A stretch of DNA of 64,000 nucleotides from positions 149,977-213,976 of the forward strand of contig NZ_NJGY01000003.1 of assembly GCF_002250505.1 (NCBI RefSeq). The letters are read 5' to 3'. The position numbers and the translations under genes are program-made. Of the stretch, positions 53,791 to 62,996 are shown piece after piece; the stretch's first letter is position 1; the number at the start of each line of letters is the position of its first letter. This DNA is from Janthinobacterium sp. PC23-8 (lineage in GTDB: Bacteria; Pseudomonadota; Gammaproteobacteria; Burkholderiales; Burkholderiaceae_D). Under the pieces are notes generated by a model. The model was not told where the DNA came from. It did not search any database and saw only the letters and a list, made by a program, of their open reading frames with translations.

Positions 53791-55677
53791 TCAGGCGCCC
53801 CCACTGGCCTCATTGCGCAGCACCGCCGCGCTGTCGCCGTACAGCGCCTCGACCAGCGCCGCGCGCCGTTGCAGCACCACGCGCTGGTTGATCGAGCCCT
53901 TGTCGGTCTGCTCGCCGGCTTGCACCGAGGGCGCTTCTTCCAACAGCAGCATGCGCGCCACGCGCGAGGCCGATCCGGTCGCCTGGGCGTTCAATTGCGT
54001 CATCAGGCGCTGGAAGTGCTGGCGCACCGGGACGCTCGCCAGGATGGCGGCGGTGTCGGCATCGGCGCCCAGTCCGGACAGCGACAGGCATTGGTCGAGA
54101 CGGGGGAACACCAGCAAACCGATGCTGTCGCGATCAATGCCGGCCACCACCACGTCGTGGACATAGGGCGCGCCGGCCCCGATCACCCGCGCCCGCAACG
54201 GTCCGACGCTGACGAAGGTGCCGCTGCTGAGTTTGAAGTCCTCGGCGATGCGGCCGTCGAACATCAAGCCCAGTTCCGGCCGCGCCGGATCGACGAAGCG
54301 CACCGCGTCGCCGCTGCAGTAATAACCTTCCTCGTCGAATGCTGCGGCGCTGGCGTCCGGCGCGCGCCAGTAGCCTGGCATCACGTGCGGGCCGCGGAAG
54401 CGCGCCTCGTACTTGCCGTCCACTTGCACCAGCTTGACCTCGCAGGCCGGCGCCGGCAGGCCGACATAGCCGGCCATCATCACCGGACCGGTGGTGAAGG
54501 TGCAGGAGGGCGAGGTTTCCGTCATGCCCAGGCCGGCCATGATGCGGATGCGCTGGCCGCAGCCGGCTTCGCTGACCTGTTCCAGCGCATCCCAGGCCGC
54601 CTGGGACAGGCCGGCGCCAGCAAAGAAGAACAGCTCCATCTGTGAAAAGAAGCGCTTGCACAGTTCGGGGTTGTCCTGCAGCGCGGTGGTCAGCAGCTCC
54701 CAGCCCTTGGGCACGTTGAAGAACACGGTCGGCGCGACGTCCTGCAGGTTGCGCACCGTGGTGGCGAAGTCGTGCGCGGTGGGCTTGCCATCGTCGATGT
54801 AGTAGCTGCCGCCGTTGTAGAGCGCGATGCCGAGGTTATGGCTGCCGCCGAAGGTGTGACTCCATGGCAGCCAGTCCAGCAGCACCGGCGGCTTGTCGCC
54901 GAAGGCAGGGAAGCTCTGCAGCAGCATCTGCTGGTTGGCGCACAGCATGCGCTGGGTGGTGATCACGGCCTTGGGCAGCTTGGTCGAGCCGGAGGTGAAC
55001 AGGAACTTGGCGATGGTGTCCGGACCGCAGGCCGCGTTGGCCGTGTCCACGCTGCGCGGCACGGTAGCGAGCAAGTCTGCCAGCGCGGTGCTGGCGCGCC
55101 CTGCCTTGGCCTGGCCCTGGTCGAGCACGATCTCCACCCCGTCCGGCAGCGTCGCCAGCGCCGCCGCGCAGGCGCCGCCGTCGCTGGCGTAGACCATGCC
55201 GGGCGTCAGGTGGCGCACGAAGTGGGCCAGCTTGGTGTAGTCGCCGGCGTTGTGGGACGCGGCGGGCGACACCGGGCAATACGGTATGCCCGCGTACAGC
55301 GCGCCCAGCGCCAGTTGCAGGTGCTGCAGGTCGTTGCCGGACCAGATCATCAGCGGACGTTCGGCCGACAGGCCACGGTCCAGCAAGGCCTGGCCGATCG
55401 CGCGCGCCTGCGCCAGCAACTGCCGGTAGCTGAGGCGCTGCCAGGCGCCGTCGGCGCCGCGGCGCGCGGCCAGCGTGCGTTCGGGATGGCGCTCGGCGCC
55501 GCGCACCAGGCAATCGGTGATACGGTCGGGATAAGCGTCGAGCGTTTCCTCCGATGCCAGGCGCCAGCGGCCCTGCTCGTCGGACTCGACCCGCACCGGC
55601 GCGCCGCCGACGCGCACCGGGCGGTAGCGCGACAGGTCCAGCGCGCCGGTGATGGTGGTGGTGGATAGCTGCGTCAT
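53791..55677 (-). CDS. fcs: Feruloyl-CoA synthetase (hydroxycinnamate:CoA ligase)
   Basis: An ANL-superfamily acyl-CoA synthetase, 628 residues, start at the ATG with GGAGG upstream. It activates ferulate-type acids with ATP and CoA. The AMP-binding motif is AKFLFTSGSTKLPKAVITTQ; other blocks are IMAGLGMTETSPSCTFTTGP, the hinge region LMFDGRIAEDFKLSSGTFVS, and a C-terminal segment TDKGSINQRVVLQRRAALVE, which replaces the ordinary PxTxSGK lysine motif, as in the feruloyl-CoA synthase group. It is last in the operon ech-vdh-fcs (13 bp after vdh). Confidence 0.9.
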   Translation of the reverse strand: MTQLSTTTITGALDLSRYRPVRVGGAPVRVESDEQGRWRLASEETLDAYPDRITDCLVRGAERHPERTLAARRGADGAWQRLSYRQLLAQARAIGQALLDRGLSAERPLMIWSGNDLQHLQLALGALYAGIPYCPVSPAASHNAGDYTKLAHFVRHLTPGMVYASDGGACAAALATLPDGVEIVLDQGQAKAGRASTALADLLATVPRSVDTANAACGPDTIAKFLFTSGSTKLPKAVITTQRMLCANQQMLLQSFPAFGDKPPVLLDWLPWSHTFGGSHNLGIALYNGGSYYIDDGKPTAHDFATTVRNLQDVAPTVFFNVPKGWELLTTALQDNPELCKRFFSQMELFFFAGAGLSQAAWDALEQVSEAGCGQRIRIMAGLGMTETSPSCTFTTGPVMMAGYVGLPAPACEVKLVQVDGKYEARFRGPHVMPGYWRAPDASAAAFDEEGYYCSGDAVRFVDPARPELGLMFDGRIAEDFKLSSGTFVSVGPLRARVIGAGAPYVHDVVVAGIDRDSIGLLVFPRLDQCLSLSGLGADADTAAILASVPVRQHFQRLMTQLNAQATGSASRVARMLLLEEAPSVQAGEQTDKGSINQRVVLQRRAALVEALYGDSAAVLRNEASGGA

Positions 55678-55690
55678 TGCGCGCCCTCCA

Positions 55691-57145
55691 TCACACCGGG
55701 TAGTGGCGGTGGCCGCTCTGGATGGTGATCCAGCGCAGCTCGGTGAATTCGGCGATGCCGGCCTTGCCGCCGAAGCGTCCGTAGCCGCTGGCCTTGACGC
55801 CGCCGAACGGCATATGGGCTTCATCGGCCACGGTGGAGCTGTTGATGTGGCAGATGCCCGACTCGATGCGGCGCGCCAGCGCCAGCGCGCGCGTGATGTC
55901 GCGGCTGAAGACGGCGGCCGACAAGCCATACTCGCTGGCGTTGGCTTCGGCCAGCGCGGCCTCGTCGCCGTCGACCCGGATGATGCCGACGATGGGGCCG
56001 AACGATTCTTCCTGGTACACCGTCATGGCCGGCGTGATATGGTCGATAATGGCCGGTTGCAGCAGGTTGCCTTCGGCCTCGGCGCCGCCGCAAACCAGCG
56101 TCGCCCCCCTGGCTTGGGCGTCGGCCACCATGGCGCCGACCCGGCTGGCCGCCGAGGCGTCGACCATGCCGCCCAATACCGCGCCCGGCTGGCCCGGTTT
56201 GCCTGCACGCAGGCCTGCGGTCTTGATGCGCAGTTTTTCGACAAACGCGTCGGCCACCTTGTGGTCGACGATGATGCGGTCGGTCGACATGCAGATCTGG
56301 CCCTGGTTGAAGAAAGAGCCGAAGGCTGCCGCCTGTACCGCCTCGTCGAGGTCGGCGTCGTCCAGCACCAGCAGCGGATTCTTGCCGCCCAATTCCAGCA
56401 CCACCGGCTTGAGGTGCAGCGCCGCCTGCTGGGCGATGATGCGGCCCACTTTGGTGGAGCCGGTGAAATTGATGCGCTTGACAGCCGGATGGGCGATCAG
56501 GCGCGCCACCACGGCGGCCGCGTCCTGCGGCGCGTTGCTGATGACGTTGACCACCCCGGCCGGGAAGCCGGCATCCTCGAACACCTTGCCGATCAGGCGG
56601 TGCAGGGCGGGGCAGATCTCGGATGATTTGAGCACCACCGTGTTGCCGCAGGCCAGAGGGGTGGCGATGGCGCGCGTGCCCAGGATGACCGGCGCATTCC
56701 ACGGCGCGATGCCCAGCACCACGCCGCACGCCTGGCGCATCCCCATCGCCATCAAGCCCGGCACGTCGGAAGGAATCACTTCGCCGGCGATCTGGGTGGT
56801 CAGCGCCGCCGCTTCGCGCAGCATGCCGGCCGCCAGCATCACGTTGAAGCCGTACCAGCCGGCCACGCCGCCCGCTTCGGCGATGCCGGCCGCGATGAAT
56901 TCGGGTCCGCGCGCTTCCAGGCAATCGGCCGCCTTCAGCAGCAGCCGGCGCCGTTCGCCCGGCGCCGTGGCGGACCAGCCGGGAAAGGCCGCGTGCGCGG
57001 CGGCGACGGCGGCGTCGGCGTCAGCCAGGGAGGCGGCGGCGGCCACCGAGGCGGCGTCGCCGGTGGCGGGGTTCAGGCGCTGGTAGGTGGCACCGGTGGA
57101 TGCGGCCTGGTCCAGGCCTCCGATCAGCAAACGGGCTTCAAGCAT
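55691..57145 (-). CDS. vdh: Vanillin dehydrogenase-type aldehyde dehydrogenase
   Basis: Oxidises vanillin-type aromatic aldehydes to the acid with NAD(P). It has 484 residues: cofactor/transition-state Asn in VLGIAPWNAPVILGTRAIAT, the Glu general base in PVVLELGGKNPLLVLDDADL, the catalytic Cys in FFNQGQICMSTDRIIVD, and C-terminal ADEAHMPFGGVKASGYGRFG. The substrate assignment comes from the ech and fcs neighbours. It lies 45 bp after ech. Confidence 0.88.
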   Translation of the reverse strand: MLEARLLIGGLDQAASTGATYQRLNPATGDAASVAAAASLADADAAVAAAHAAFPGWSATAPGERRRLLLKAADCLEARGPEFIAAGIAEAGGVAGWYGFNVMLAAGMLREAAALTTQIAGEVIPSDVPGLMAMGMRQACGVVLGIAPWNAPVILGTRAIATPLACGNTVVLKSSEICPALHRLIGKVFEDAGFPAGVVNVISNAPQDAAAVVARLIAHPAVKRINFTGSTKVGRIIAQQAALHLKPVVLELGGKNPLLVLDDADLDEAVQAAAFGSFFNQGQICMSTDRIIVDHKVADAFVEKLRIKTAGLRAGKPGQPGAVLGGMVDASAASRVGAMVADAQARGATLVCGGAEAEGNLLQPAIIDHITPAMTVYQEESFGPIVGIIRVDGDEAALAEANASEYGLSAAVFSRDITRALALARRIESGICHINSSTVADEAHMPFGGVKASGYGRFGGKAGIAEFTELRWITIQSGHRHYPV

Positions 57146-57190
57146 GGCGTATCTCCTTGTGTTATTGGCGGGGCTCTGTTGATGCGCGTC

Positions 57191-58024
57191 TTATGCGCGC
57201 TTGTAGGTTTGCAGGCCGGGTTTGATGGTCTTGTCGTCCAGGAACTGTTTGAGGCCCTGGGCGCGGCCTTTTTCCGGATCGCGGTAGTTGGACTGGTCGA
57301 CCTTGGCATACAGGTAGTCCTCGCTCTGCTCCCAGGTCAGTTCGCGGCAGCGCTTGAAACCGTGCTTGGCGATGCGCAGCACGGTCGGTGCTTTGGCCAG
57401 CAGTTTTTCGGCCAGTGCGATGGTGGCGGCGCGCAGTTCCGCCAGCGGCACGCTCTTGTTGACCAGGCCCATGGCGGCCGCTTCCTTGCCGGTGAACGTG
57501 TCGCCGGTCATGATGTAGTGCAGCGCCTGGCGGTGGCCCATGGTGTCGGCGACCGCCTTGCTGACCAGGTTGCCCGGCGGGATGCCCCAGTTGATCTCGG
57601 ACAGGCCATACACTGCCTCGTCGGCCGAAATGGCCAGGTCGCAGGCGACCAGCGGCGAGAAGGCGCCACCGAAGCACCAGCCATTGACCATGGCGATGGT
57701 CGGCTTGCTGTACATGCGCAGCAGCTTCCATTGCCACTGCGAGCAGTCGCGGCGCAGCTTTTCCTGGAAGATTTCCGGTTTGCCATCGTTTTCGCGGAAG
57801 TACTCCTTCAAGTCCATGCCGGCGGTCCAGCTGTCGCCGGCGCCGGTCAGCACCAGCACCTGGGCCTGCGCATCCAGTTCCAGGGTTTCCAGCACGTTGA
57901 TCATTTCGCGGTTCAGGGTCGGGCTCATGGCGTTGCGCTTTTCCGGACGGTTCAGCGTCACCCAGGCGATGCCGCCGTCGACCTCGACTTTGACGGTGCT
58001 CCAGCGGTTTTCGTATTGGCTCAT
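57191..58024 (-). CDS. ech: p-Hydroxycinnamoyl-CoA hydratase/lyase (feruloyl-CoA hydratase)
   Basis: A crotonase-fold enzyme of 277 residues that hydrates feruloyl-CoA and cleaves the product to vanillin and acetyl-CoA. Family-specific segments are WVTLNRPEKRNAMSPTLNRE, SWTAGMDLKEYFRE, MVNGWCFGGAFSPLVACDLA (oxyanion hole) and YGLSEINWGIPPGNLVSKAV (catalytic Glu in the SEINWG block). The C-terminal RELTWEQSEDYLYAKVDQSN matches this subgroup. It is the first gene of the catabolic operon, divergent from the MarR regulator. Confidence 0.93.
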   Translation of the reverse strand: MSQYENRWSTVKVEVDGGIAWVTLNRPEKRNAMSPTLNREMINVLETLELDAQAQVLVLTGAGDSWTAGMDLKEYFRENDGKPEIFQEKLRRDCSQWQWKLLRMYSKPTIAMVNGWCFGGAFSPLVACDLAISADEAVYGLSEINWGIPPGNLVSKAVADTMGHRQALHYIMTGDTFTGKEAAAMGLVNKSVPLAELRAATIALAEKLLAKAPTVLRIAKHGFKRCRELTWEQSEDYLYAKVDQSNYRDPEKGRAQGLKQFLDDKTIKPGLQTYKRA

Positions 58025-58075
58025 TGTAGTCTCACTCTATTGTTAGGTTTGGGTAGGTCGGGTATGTTAGGTTAA

Positions 58076-58092
58076 TATCAGGTTGCCTGATA
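58076..58092. promoter_or_regulatory. Palindromic operator in the ech / MarR intergenic region
   Basis: TATCAGG-TTG-CCTGATA is a perfect 7-bp inverted repeat with 3-bp centre, placed between the divergent ech and marR-type genes. TGTTAGGTT is also repeated directly at about 58041 and 58065. A winged-helix dimer of the MarR family would fit such a site. Confidence 0.7.
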
Positions 58093-58099
58093 CATGTCT

Positions 58100-58105
58100 T
58101 ATAAT
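58100..58105 (+). promoter_or_regulatory. -10 of the MarR-type regulator gene
   Basis: Perfect TATAAT 7 bp beyond the palindrome, so bound repressor would block the polymerase; a clear -35 is not seen. Confidence 0.6.
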
Positions 58106-58166
58106 ATATTCTGCTTGGTCAGCAATGCAAGCGCTTTTTGAACACTTTTTGAACTTATTGGTCACA

Positions 58167-58625
58167 ATGAAAAAAAACCTGCCCGCCGTCGCGCACGACA
58201 AGCCCAATGGTATCGCCTACCTGATCGGCCGCATCGACCATGTGCTGAGCCGGCGCCTGCGCGACTGCCTGGGCTTGCTGGGGCTGACCGCAGCCCAGTA
58301 CACTGCGCTGTCGGTGCTCGACACCCAGCAGCAGCTGTCGAACGCGCAGCTCGCCGAGCGTTCGATGATTTCGCCCCAGTCGGCCAACGAAATGGTCAAG
58401 GCGATGGAAGCGCGCGGATGGATCACGCGCCAGGCGGACGCCAATCACGGCCGCATCATCCATTTGCGCCTCAGCGCCGAGGGCAGGGCGCTGCTGCACC
58501 GGGGCGACGCCGCCGTGGCCCAGCTGGAGCATGCCATGCTGGCCGAGATCGGCCTCGACCAGCGCGGCGAACTGCATGCGCAACTGCGCCAGTTATTGCG
58601 TTCACTGAGCGCCATCGTGCTTTGA
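58167..58625 (+). CDS. MarR-family regulator of hydroxycinnamate catabolism (FerR/CouR-like)
   Basis: A 152-residue winged-helix repressor. Segments are NGIAYLIGRIDHVLSRRLRD, LTAAQYTALSVLDTQQQLSN, AQLAERSMISPQSANEMVKA (recognition helix) and MEARGWITRQADANHGRIIH (wing). The FerR/CouR regulators sense hydroxycinnamoyl-CoA thioesters, and position next to ech-vdh-fcs supports the same role here. The start at MKKNLPAV is chosen because residues encoded before it are unlike the family. Confidence 0.87.
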   Translation: MKKNLPAVAHDKPNGIAYLIGRIDHVLSRRLRDCLGLLGLTAAQYTALSVLDTQQQLSNAQLAERSMISPQSANEMVKAMEARGWITRQADANHGRIIHLRLSAEGRALLHRGDAAVAQLEHAMLAEIGLDQRGELHAQLRQLLRSLSAIVL

Positions 58626-58745
58626 CGCGGGCCAGTCCGGGTTTTCCGGCAGCGGGCCGGTGGCCGGTGAGCAGGCCATTGACTATCCACAAGTAACACG
58701 AAGGCGACATCGAGCACGCCCTGGTGGCCAGGGGCATGGCCCGGT

Positions 58746-61700
58746 TTATGGCCAGAATGTCGACCGCAGCGCCTCCGTGTTCCCCGTATAGCCATGCTTG
58801 TTGGCCAACGCCGCCAGTGCCTCTGGCGCTTCGCGCCCGCCGAAGATCGACCACACGAACATGCGCCCATAAAGCTCGCAGCGCTCACGCGGGTTGTGCC
58901 GCATCGAGGCATCGTCCGCCAGCAATGCCTTGAGCGTCGCCTTGCTGGCGTGGTGCACCACCATGCGCGTGCCGCCGTCGGCGCTGGTGTCGAATACCAT
59001 CAGCCGCGGTTGTGCTGCGTCTTGCTGCCAGCGGGCCCACTCTGGCCGGCCGTCGGCCGCGCCGCCAGGTTCGCCGTGGCGGGCGAAGTGGGTCCAGTAG
59101 CCGGCCATGGCGTCGGAAACCTCCTTGCGCCCCGGCAGATTGGCCGTGGTATAGGAGTGGAACGGATCGAACTCGCCATCGAGGTCGCGGAATACGAAAC
59201 CCATCTCCAGCACATGCGCCGCGCCCAGCAGCACCTGCGGCTGTATCAGCGGCAGCGCCGGCTGCTCGTCCCAGTCGAAGCGGTACACCCACACGTCCGG
59301 GTGGCCGGAGGCGAGCATCGCGCTGGCCGGCTCCAGCGCACCGGACGTTTGCCACAGCGCCGACATGTACGCCGCGTGGCGCTGGTAGCGGGCGCGGTTG
59401 CGCATCACCGGCAGCTTGCCGAACATCATGCGCACGTAGTCCGGATTGTTCGACATGAACAGCTTGTACTCGTCGCGGTTGGTGCCGACGATGAACGGCA
59501 CGGCGTGGTACGTGCTGCGGTCGGCGAACGCCTCGGCCAGCGGCCCCCGTGGCAGCACGTGGCCATCTTGCAGCACGGTGGGCGCCTCGTAAAAGTTCAG
59601 CGCCCCGGGCTTGACCGGCGCCAGCAGCGCTTGCGCCGACAGGCCGCGCACGAACGCTTCGATGTCGGCGGCAGGCATCGCTGCGATCAGCGCGCGGGCA
59701 GCCTCGCGGTTGGCAGCGCGGCCGTCGCGTTGCAGCCATGCGCACAGCAACTCGCGTGAACTGAGGGTGTGTCCCGGCTCCGTATCGTTGCGGTAGTTGC
59801 GGGCTTGTGCCAGGGAGTGGCTCGTTACAATCGGTGACTGCGCGATCGCCTTGTGGAACAGCCCCGCCGCCAGCGGACTGGCCAGCAGCGAATACACATT
59901 CTGGCCGCCGGCCGACTCGCCGAAAATGGTGACGTTGTCCGGATCGCCGCCGAAGGCTGCGATATTGCGCTTTACCCAGTGCAGCGCGGCTACCAGGTCG
60001 AGCGTGCCGAAATTGCCGGAGCGGTCGGCTGGCGTGTCGTCCTCGCGCGCCAGTTCCTCCAGGCTGAACCAGCCAAAGATGCCGAGGCGGTAATTTGCCG
60101 AGACCACGATCACCTGGTCGCGTCCCGCCAGGTTGCGCAGCGTGGTGTAGGTGGCGGCCGTGCCAGACGAATTGGCGCCGCCGTGGATCCAGAACATCAC
60201 CGGCAGCGCGGCTGTCGCTGCGTCAGCATGCTGCGGCGCGAAGACGTTGAGCGTCAGGCAGTCTTCGGCGCCGGCAGGCTTGCCCCACTGGTCGGGCGGC
60301 AGTTCGAGCGCGATGCCGCCCAGTTGCATCGCCGGCGCGCCGCACGCCACAGCCTGGCGCACGCCGGTCCACGCCAGTGCGGGGCGGGGCGCCTTCCAGC
60401 GCAGCGGCCCCACTGGCGGCTGCGCATACGGCAGCCCCAGCCAGGCATGGGTGTTGTGCAGGCCTGCGCAGCCGACCACTTCTCCCTGCTCGGTGCGGCG
60501 CAGCGATTCCGGCGCGACTTCTTGCGCTACCTCTGGCTGCTGCGGCCTGGCCTTGCCGGACGGCGGCGTGGCGCCCGGCGCGGACTTTTGCGGCAGCAGG
60601 AAGTACGCCAGCGCCGGCACCAGCACCAGCGCGCCCACCATATTCCAGAGGAACATGAAGGCCAGCAGGATGCCCATGTCGGCCTGGAATTTGATCGGCG
60701 AGAACAGCCAGGTGGCGACCGCCACCGCCAGCGTCACACCGGTCAGTATCACCACCCGGCCGGTGAACTGCAGCGCGTGCAGGTAGGCGCCGGACAGGCT
60801 GGCGCCGGCCCGCATGCGCGTCAGCATCACGCTCAGCACGTACAGCGCATAGTCCACGCCGATGCCGACGCCGAGCGCGATCACCGGCAGCGTGGCGACC
60901 TTGACGCCCATGCCCAGCACCACCATCAGCACTTCGCACAGGATCGAGGTCAGCACCAGCGGCAGGATGGCCACCACCACCGCGCGCCAGTTGCGGAAGG
61001 TGGCGTAGCACAGCAGTATCACCGCGCCGTAGACCCAGAACAGCATGTCGTGCATGGCCTGCTTGACCACGATGTTGGTGGCCGCTTCGATGCCGGCGCT
61101 GCCGGCGGCCAGCTGGAACTGCAGCTGCGGCGTGTTGTGGGTGGCCGCAAACGCTTCGACCGCGTCCACCACCCGGCTCAGGGTGGCGGCCTTGTGATCC
61201 TTCAGGTAGACATACAGCGACAGCAGCGAGCAGCTCTGGTTGAACAGTTCGCGCGGCGCCCGGGTCTGTACCGCGCCCAGCGCGCCGGCGTTGGGAATCA
61301 GGTCATACCATTTGAAGTTGCCTTCGTTGTAGCCGGTGGTGGCCAGCTTGCTCAAGGCCGCCATCGAGTTGGTGGAATCGACACCGGGCAACTGCTCCAG
61401 TTGCCACGCCAGCGCGTCCACGCTGGCCAGCGTGGCGTACTGGGTGCACTGGTCGGGCGCGGTTTTGACCATCACTACCAGGATGTCGGAACTGGCGGCG
61501 TAGTTGGCGACCATGAAGCCATTGTCGCGGTTGTAGCGCGAATCGGCGCGCAGTTCCGGTGCACCCGGATCGAGGTCGCCCACTTTCAGGTTCAGGCTGT
61601 AGACGTATCCCAGGCCGCCCAGCAGCACGCTGGCGGCCACTGTCACGATGGCCCAGCGGCGCTGGGTGAAGCGGTCGAGGAAGGTCCACAGCCAGGGCTG

Positions 61701-62954
61701 GGCCGCGCCGCTCGCGCTGTCGGCCTGCAGGCTGCGCGCGGCAGCCCTGGTGCTCACGCCGGTGTAGGACAGCAGTATGGGCAGCAGCACCAGGTTGGTA
61801 AAGATCAGCACCGCCACGCCGATGCTGGCGATGATGGCAAGATCCTGGATCACCTTGATACGGATGCTGACCAGCACCGCGAAGCCGACCGCGTCGCACA
61901 GCAGCGCGGTGAGGCCGGCGGCGAACAGGCGCCGGAACGTGTAGCGTGCGGCCACCACGCGGTGGGTGCCGCGGCCGACGTCCTGCATGATGCCGTTCAT
62001 CTTCTGGGCGCCGTGGCTCATGCCGATGGCGAACACCAGGAACGGCACCAGCACCGAATACGGATCGAGTTCGTAGTGCAGCGTGGCCAGCAAGCCGCAC
62101 TGCCACAGCACCGCCACCAGCGAGCACACCACCACCAGCGTGGTGCTGCGCCAGCAGCGCGTATACCAGAACAGTACCGCGCCGGCGATGGCGATCGCCA
62201 GCAGGAAGAACATCAGCACCTGCTGCAAGCCGTCGATCAGGTCGCCGACGATCTTGGCGAAGCCGGTGATGTGGATGCGCACGCCTTCCTTCTGGTACTT
62301 GGCACGGATCTGTTCCAGCCGTTCCGACAGGGCGCCGTAGTCGAGCGCCTGGCCGGTCTGCGGATTTTGCTCCAGCAGCGGCACGAACACGATGCTGGAC
62401 TTGAAGTCGGCCGCCACCAGCTGGCCGATTTCGCCGGAGCGGGCCACGTTGGCGCGCAACTGCTCCAGGCTGGCGGCCGAACCGTCGTAGCCGTCCGGGA
62501 TGACGGTGCCGCCGTCCAGGCCGTCCTCGGTGACGGACGCCCAGCGGGTGTTGGCCGTCCACAGCGATTTCATGAAGGGCCGGTCCACGCCGGGCAGCAG
62601 GAACAGTTCGTCATTGAGGCGCTGCAGCGTGTCCAGATAGGCGCGCTCGTAGATGGTGCCGGCGTTTGCTTCGACGGCGATGCGCACCGAGTTGCCCAGC
62701 CCGTTCAGGTCGCTCTTGTTGGCCAGGTAGTTGAGCACGTAGGGATGGGCGCTGGGGATCATCTTCTCGAAGCTGGCGTTGAGCTTGATGCGCGTGGCCT
62801 GGTAGCCCAGCACGATGGTCGCCAGCAGGCAGAGCAGGATGACCAGCGGCCGGTGGTTGAACAGGGCCCGTTCGCCCAGGTTGCCCGAGCCGGTGTCGAA
62901 ATCCTCCAGCCGCTTTACCACCGGCTGTTGTTCCAAGTCTTGATCTGTATGCAT
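58746..62954 (-). CDS. RND/MMPL-type transporter fused to a type-B carboxylesterase
   Basis: One uninterrupted frame of 1402 residues. Residues 1-788 form an RND/MMPL transporter: helix 1 at about 34-51, a large periplasmic loop, helices at about 245-400 (VPFLVFAIGMSHGAQKMNGI), helix 7 at about 433-452, a second loop, and helices at about 640-788 with LGVGIGVDYALYVLSVML. A Pro/Ala-rich linker (789-818) leads to a carboxylesterase: HAWLGLPYAQPPVGPLRWKA, EDCLTLNVFAPQHAD, GESAGGQN (Ser1014), VGTNRDEYKLF (Glu1162) and LLGAAHVLEMGFVF (His1247), a full triad. Both halves are of normal length. If the membrane half has standard RND topology, the esterase lies in the cytoplasm. The neighbouring ferulate genes suggest hydroxycinnamate esters as substrate; this is inference. 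It lies 42 bp after the YCF48 gene. Confidence 0.88.
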   Translation of the reverse strand: MHTDQDLEQQPVVKRLEDFDTGSGNLGERALFNHRPLVILLCLLATIVLGYQATRIKLNASFEKMIPSAHPYVLNYLANKSDLNGLGNSVRIAVEANAGTIYERAYLDTLQRLNDELFLLPGVDRPFMKSLWTANTRWASVTEDGLDGGTVIPDGYDGSAASLEQLRANVARSGEIGQLVAADFKSSIVFVPLLEQNPQTGQALDYGALSERLEQIRAKYQKEGVRIHITGFAKIVGDLIDGLQQVLMFFLLAIAIAGAVLFWYTRCWRSTTLVVVCSLVAVLWQCGLLATLHYELDPYSVLVPFLVFAIGMSHGAQKMNGIMQDVGRGTHRVVAARYTFRRLFAAGLTALLCDAVGFAVLVSIRIKVIQDLAIIASIGVAVLIFTNLVLLPILLSYTGVSTRAAARSLQADSASGAAQPWLWTFLDRFTQRRWAIVTVAASVLLGGLGYVYSLNLKVGDLDPGAPELRADSRYNRDNGFMVANYAASSDILVVMVKTAPDQCTQYATLASVDALAWQLEQLPGVDSTNSMAALSKLATTGYNEGNFKWYDLIPNAGALGAVQTRAPRELFNQSCSLLSLYVYLKDHKAATLSRVVDAVEAFAATHNTPQLQFQLAAGSAGIEAATNIVVKQAMHDMLFWVYGAVILLCYATFRNWRAVVVAILPLVLTSILCEVLMVVLGMGVKVATLPVIALGVGIGVDYALYVLSVMLTRMRAGASLSGAYLHALQFTGRVVILTGVTLAVAVATWLFSPIKFQADMGILLAFMFLWNMVGALVLVPALAYFLLPQKSAPGATPPSGKARPQQPEVAQEVAPESLRRTEQGEVVGCAGLHNTHAWLGLPYAQPPVGPLRWKAPRPALAWTGVRQAVACGAPAMQLGGIALELPPDQWGKPAGAEDCLTLNVFAPQHADAATAALPVMFWIHGGANSSGTAATYTTLRNLAGRDQVIVVSANYRLGIFGWFSLEELAREDDTPADRSGNFGTLDLVAALHWVKRNIAAFGGDPDNVTIFGESAGGQNVYSLLASPLAAGLFHKAIAQSPIVTSHSLAQARNYRNDTEPGHTLSSRELLCAWLQRDGRAANREAARALIAAMPAADIEAFVRGLSAQALLAPVKPGALNFYEAPTVLQDGHVLPRGPLAEAFADRSTYHAVPFIVGTNRDEYKLFMSNNPDYVRMMFGKLPVMRNRARYQRHAAYMSALWQTSGALEPASAMLASGHPDVWVYRFDWDEQPALPLIQPQVLLGAAHVLEMGFVFRDLDGEFDPFHSYTTANLPGRKEVSDAMAGYWTHFARHGEPGGAADGRPEWARWQQDAAQPRLMVFDTSADGGTRMVVHHASKATLKALLADDASMRHNPRERCELYGRMFVWSIFGGREAPEALAALANKHGYTGNTEALRSTFWP

Positions 62955-62996
62955 GATGTTCCAGCCATATTCGTATGAGGGGGAGGGATCTGACGC

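Noticed and set aside
59853..62978. 1041-codon plus-strand frame opposite the transporter-esterase gene
   Set aside because: Its translation is a low-complexity Arg/Gln/Ala/His mix typical of the antisense of GC-rich genes, while the minus strand shows complete domains and motifs.
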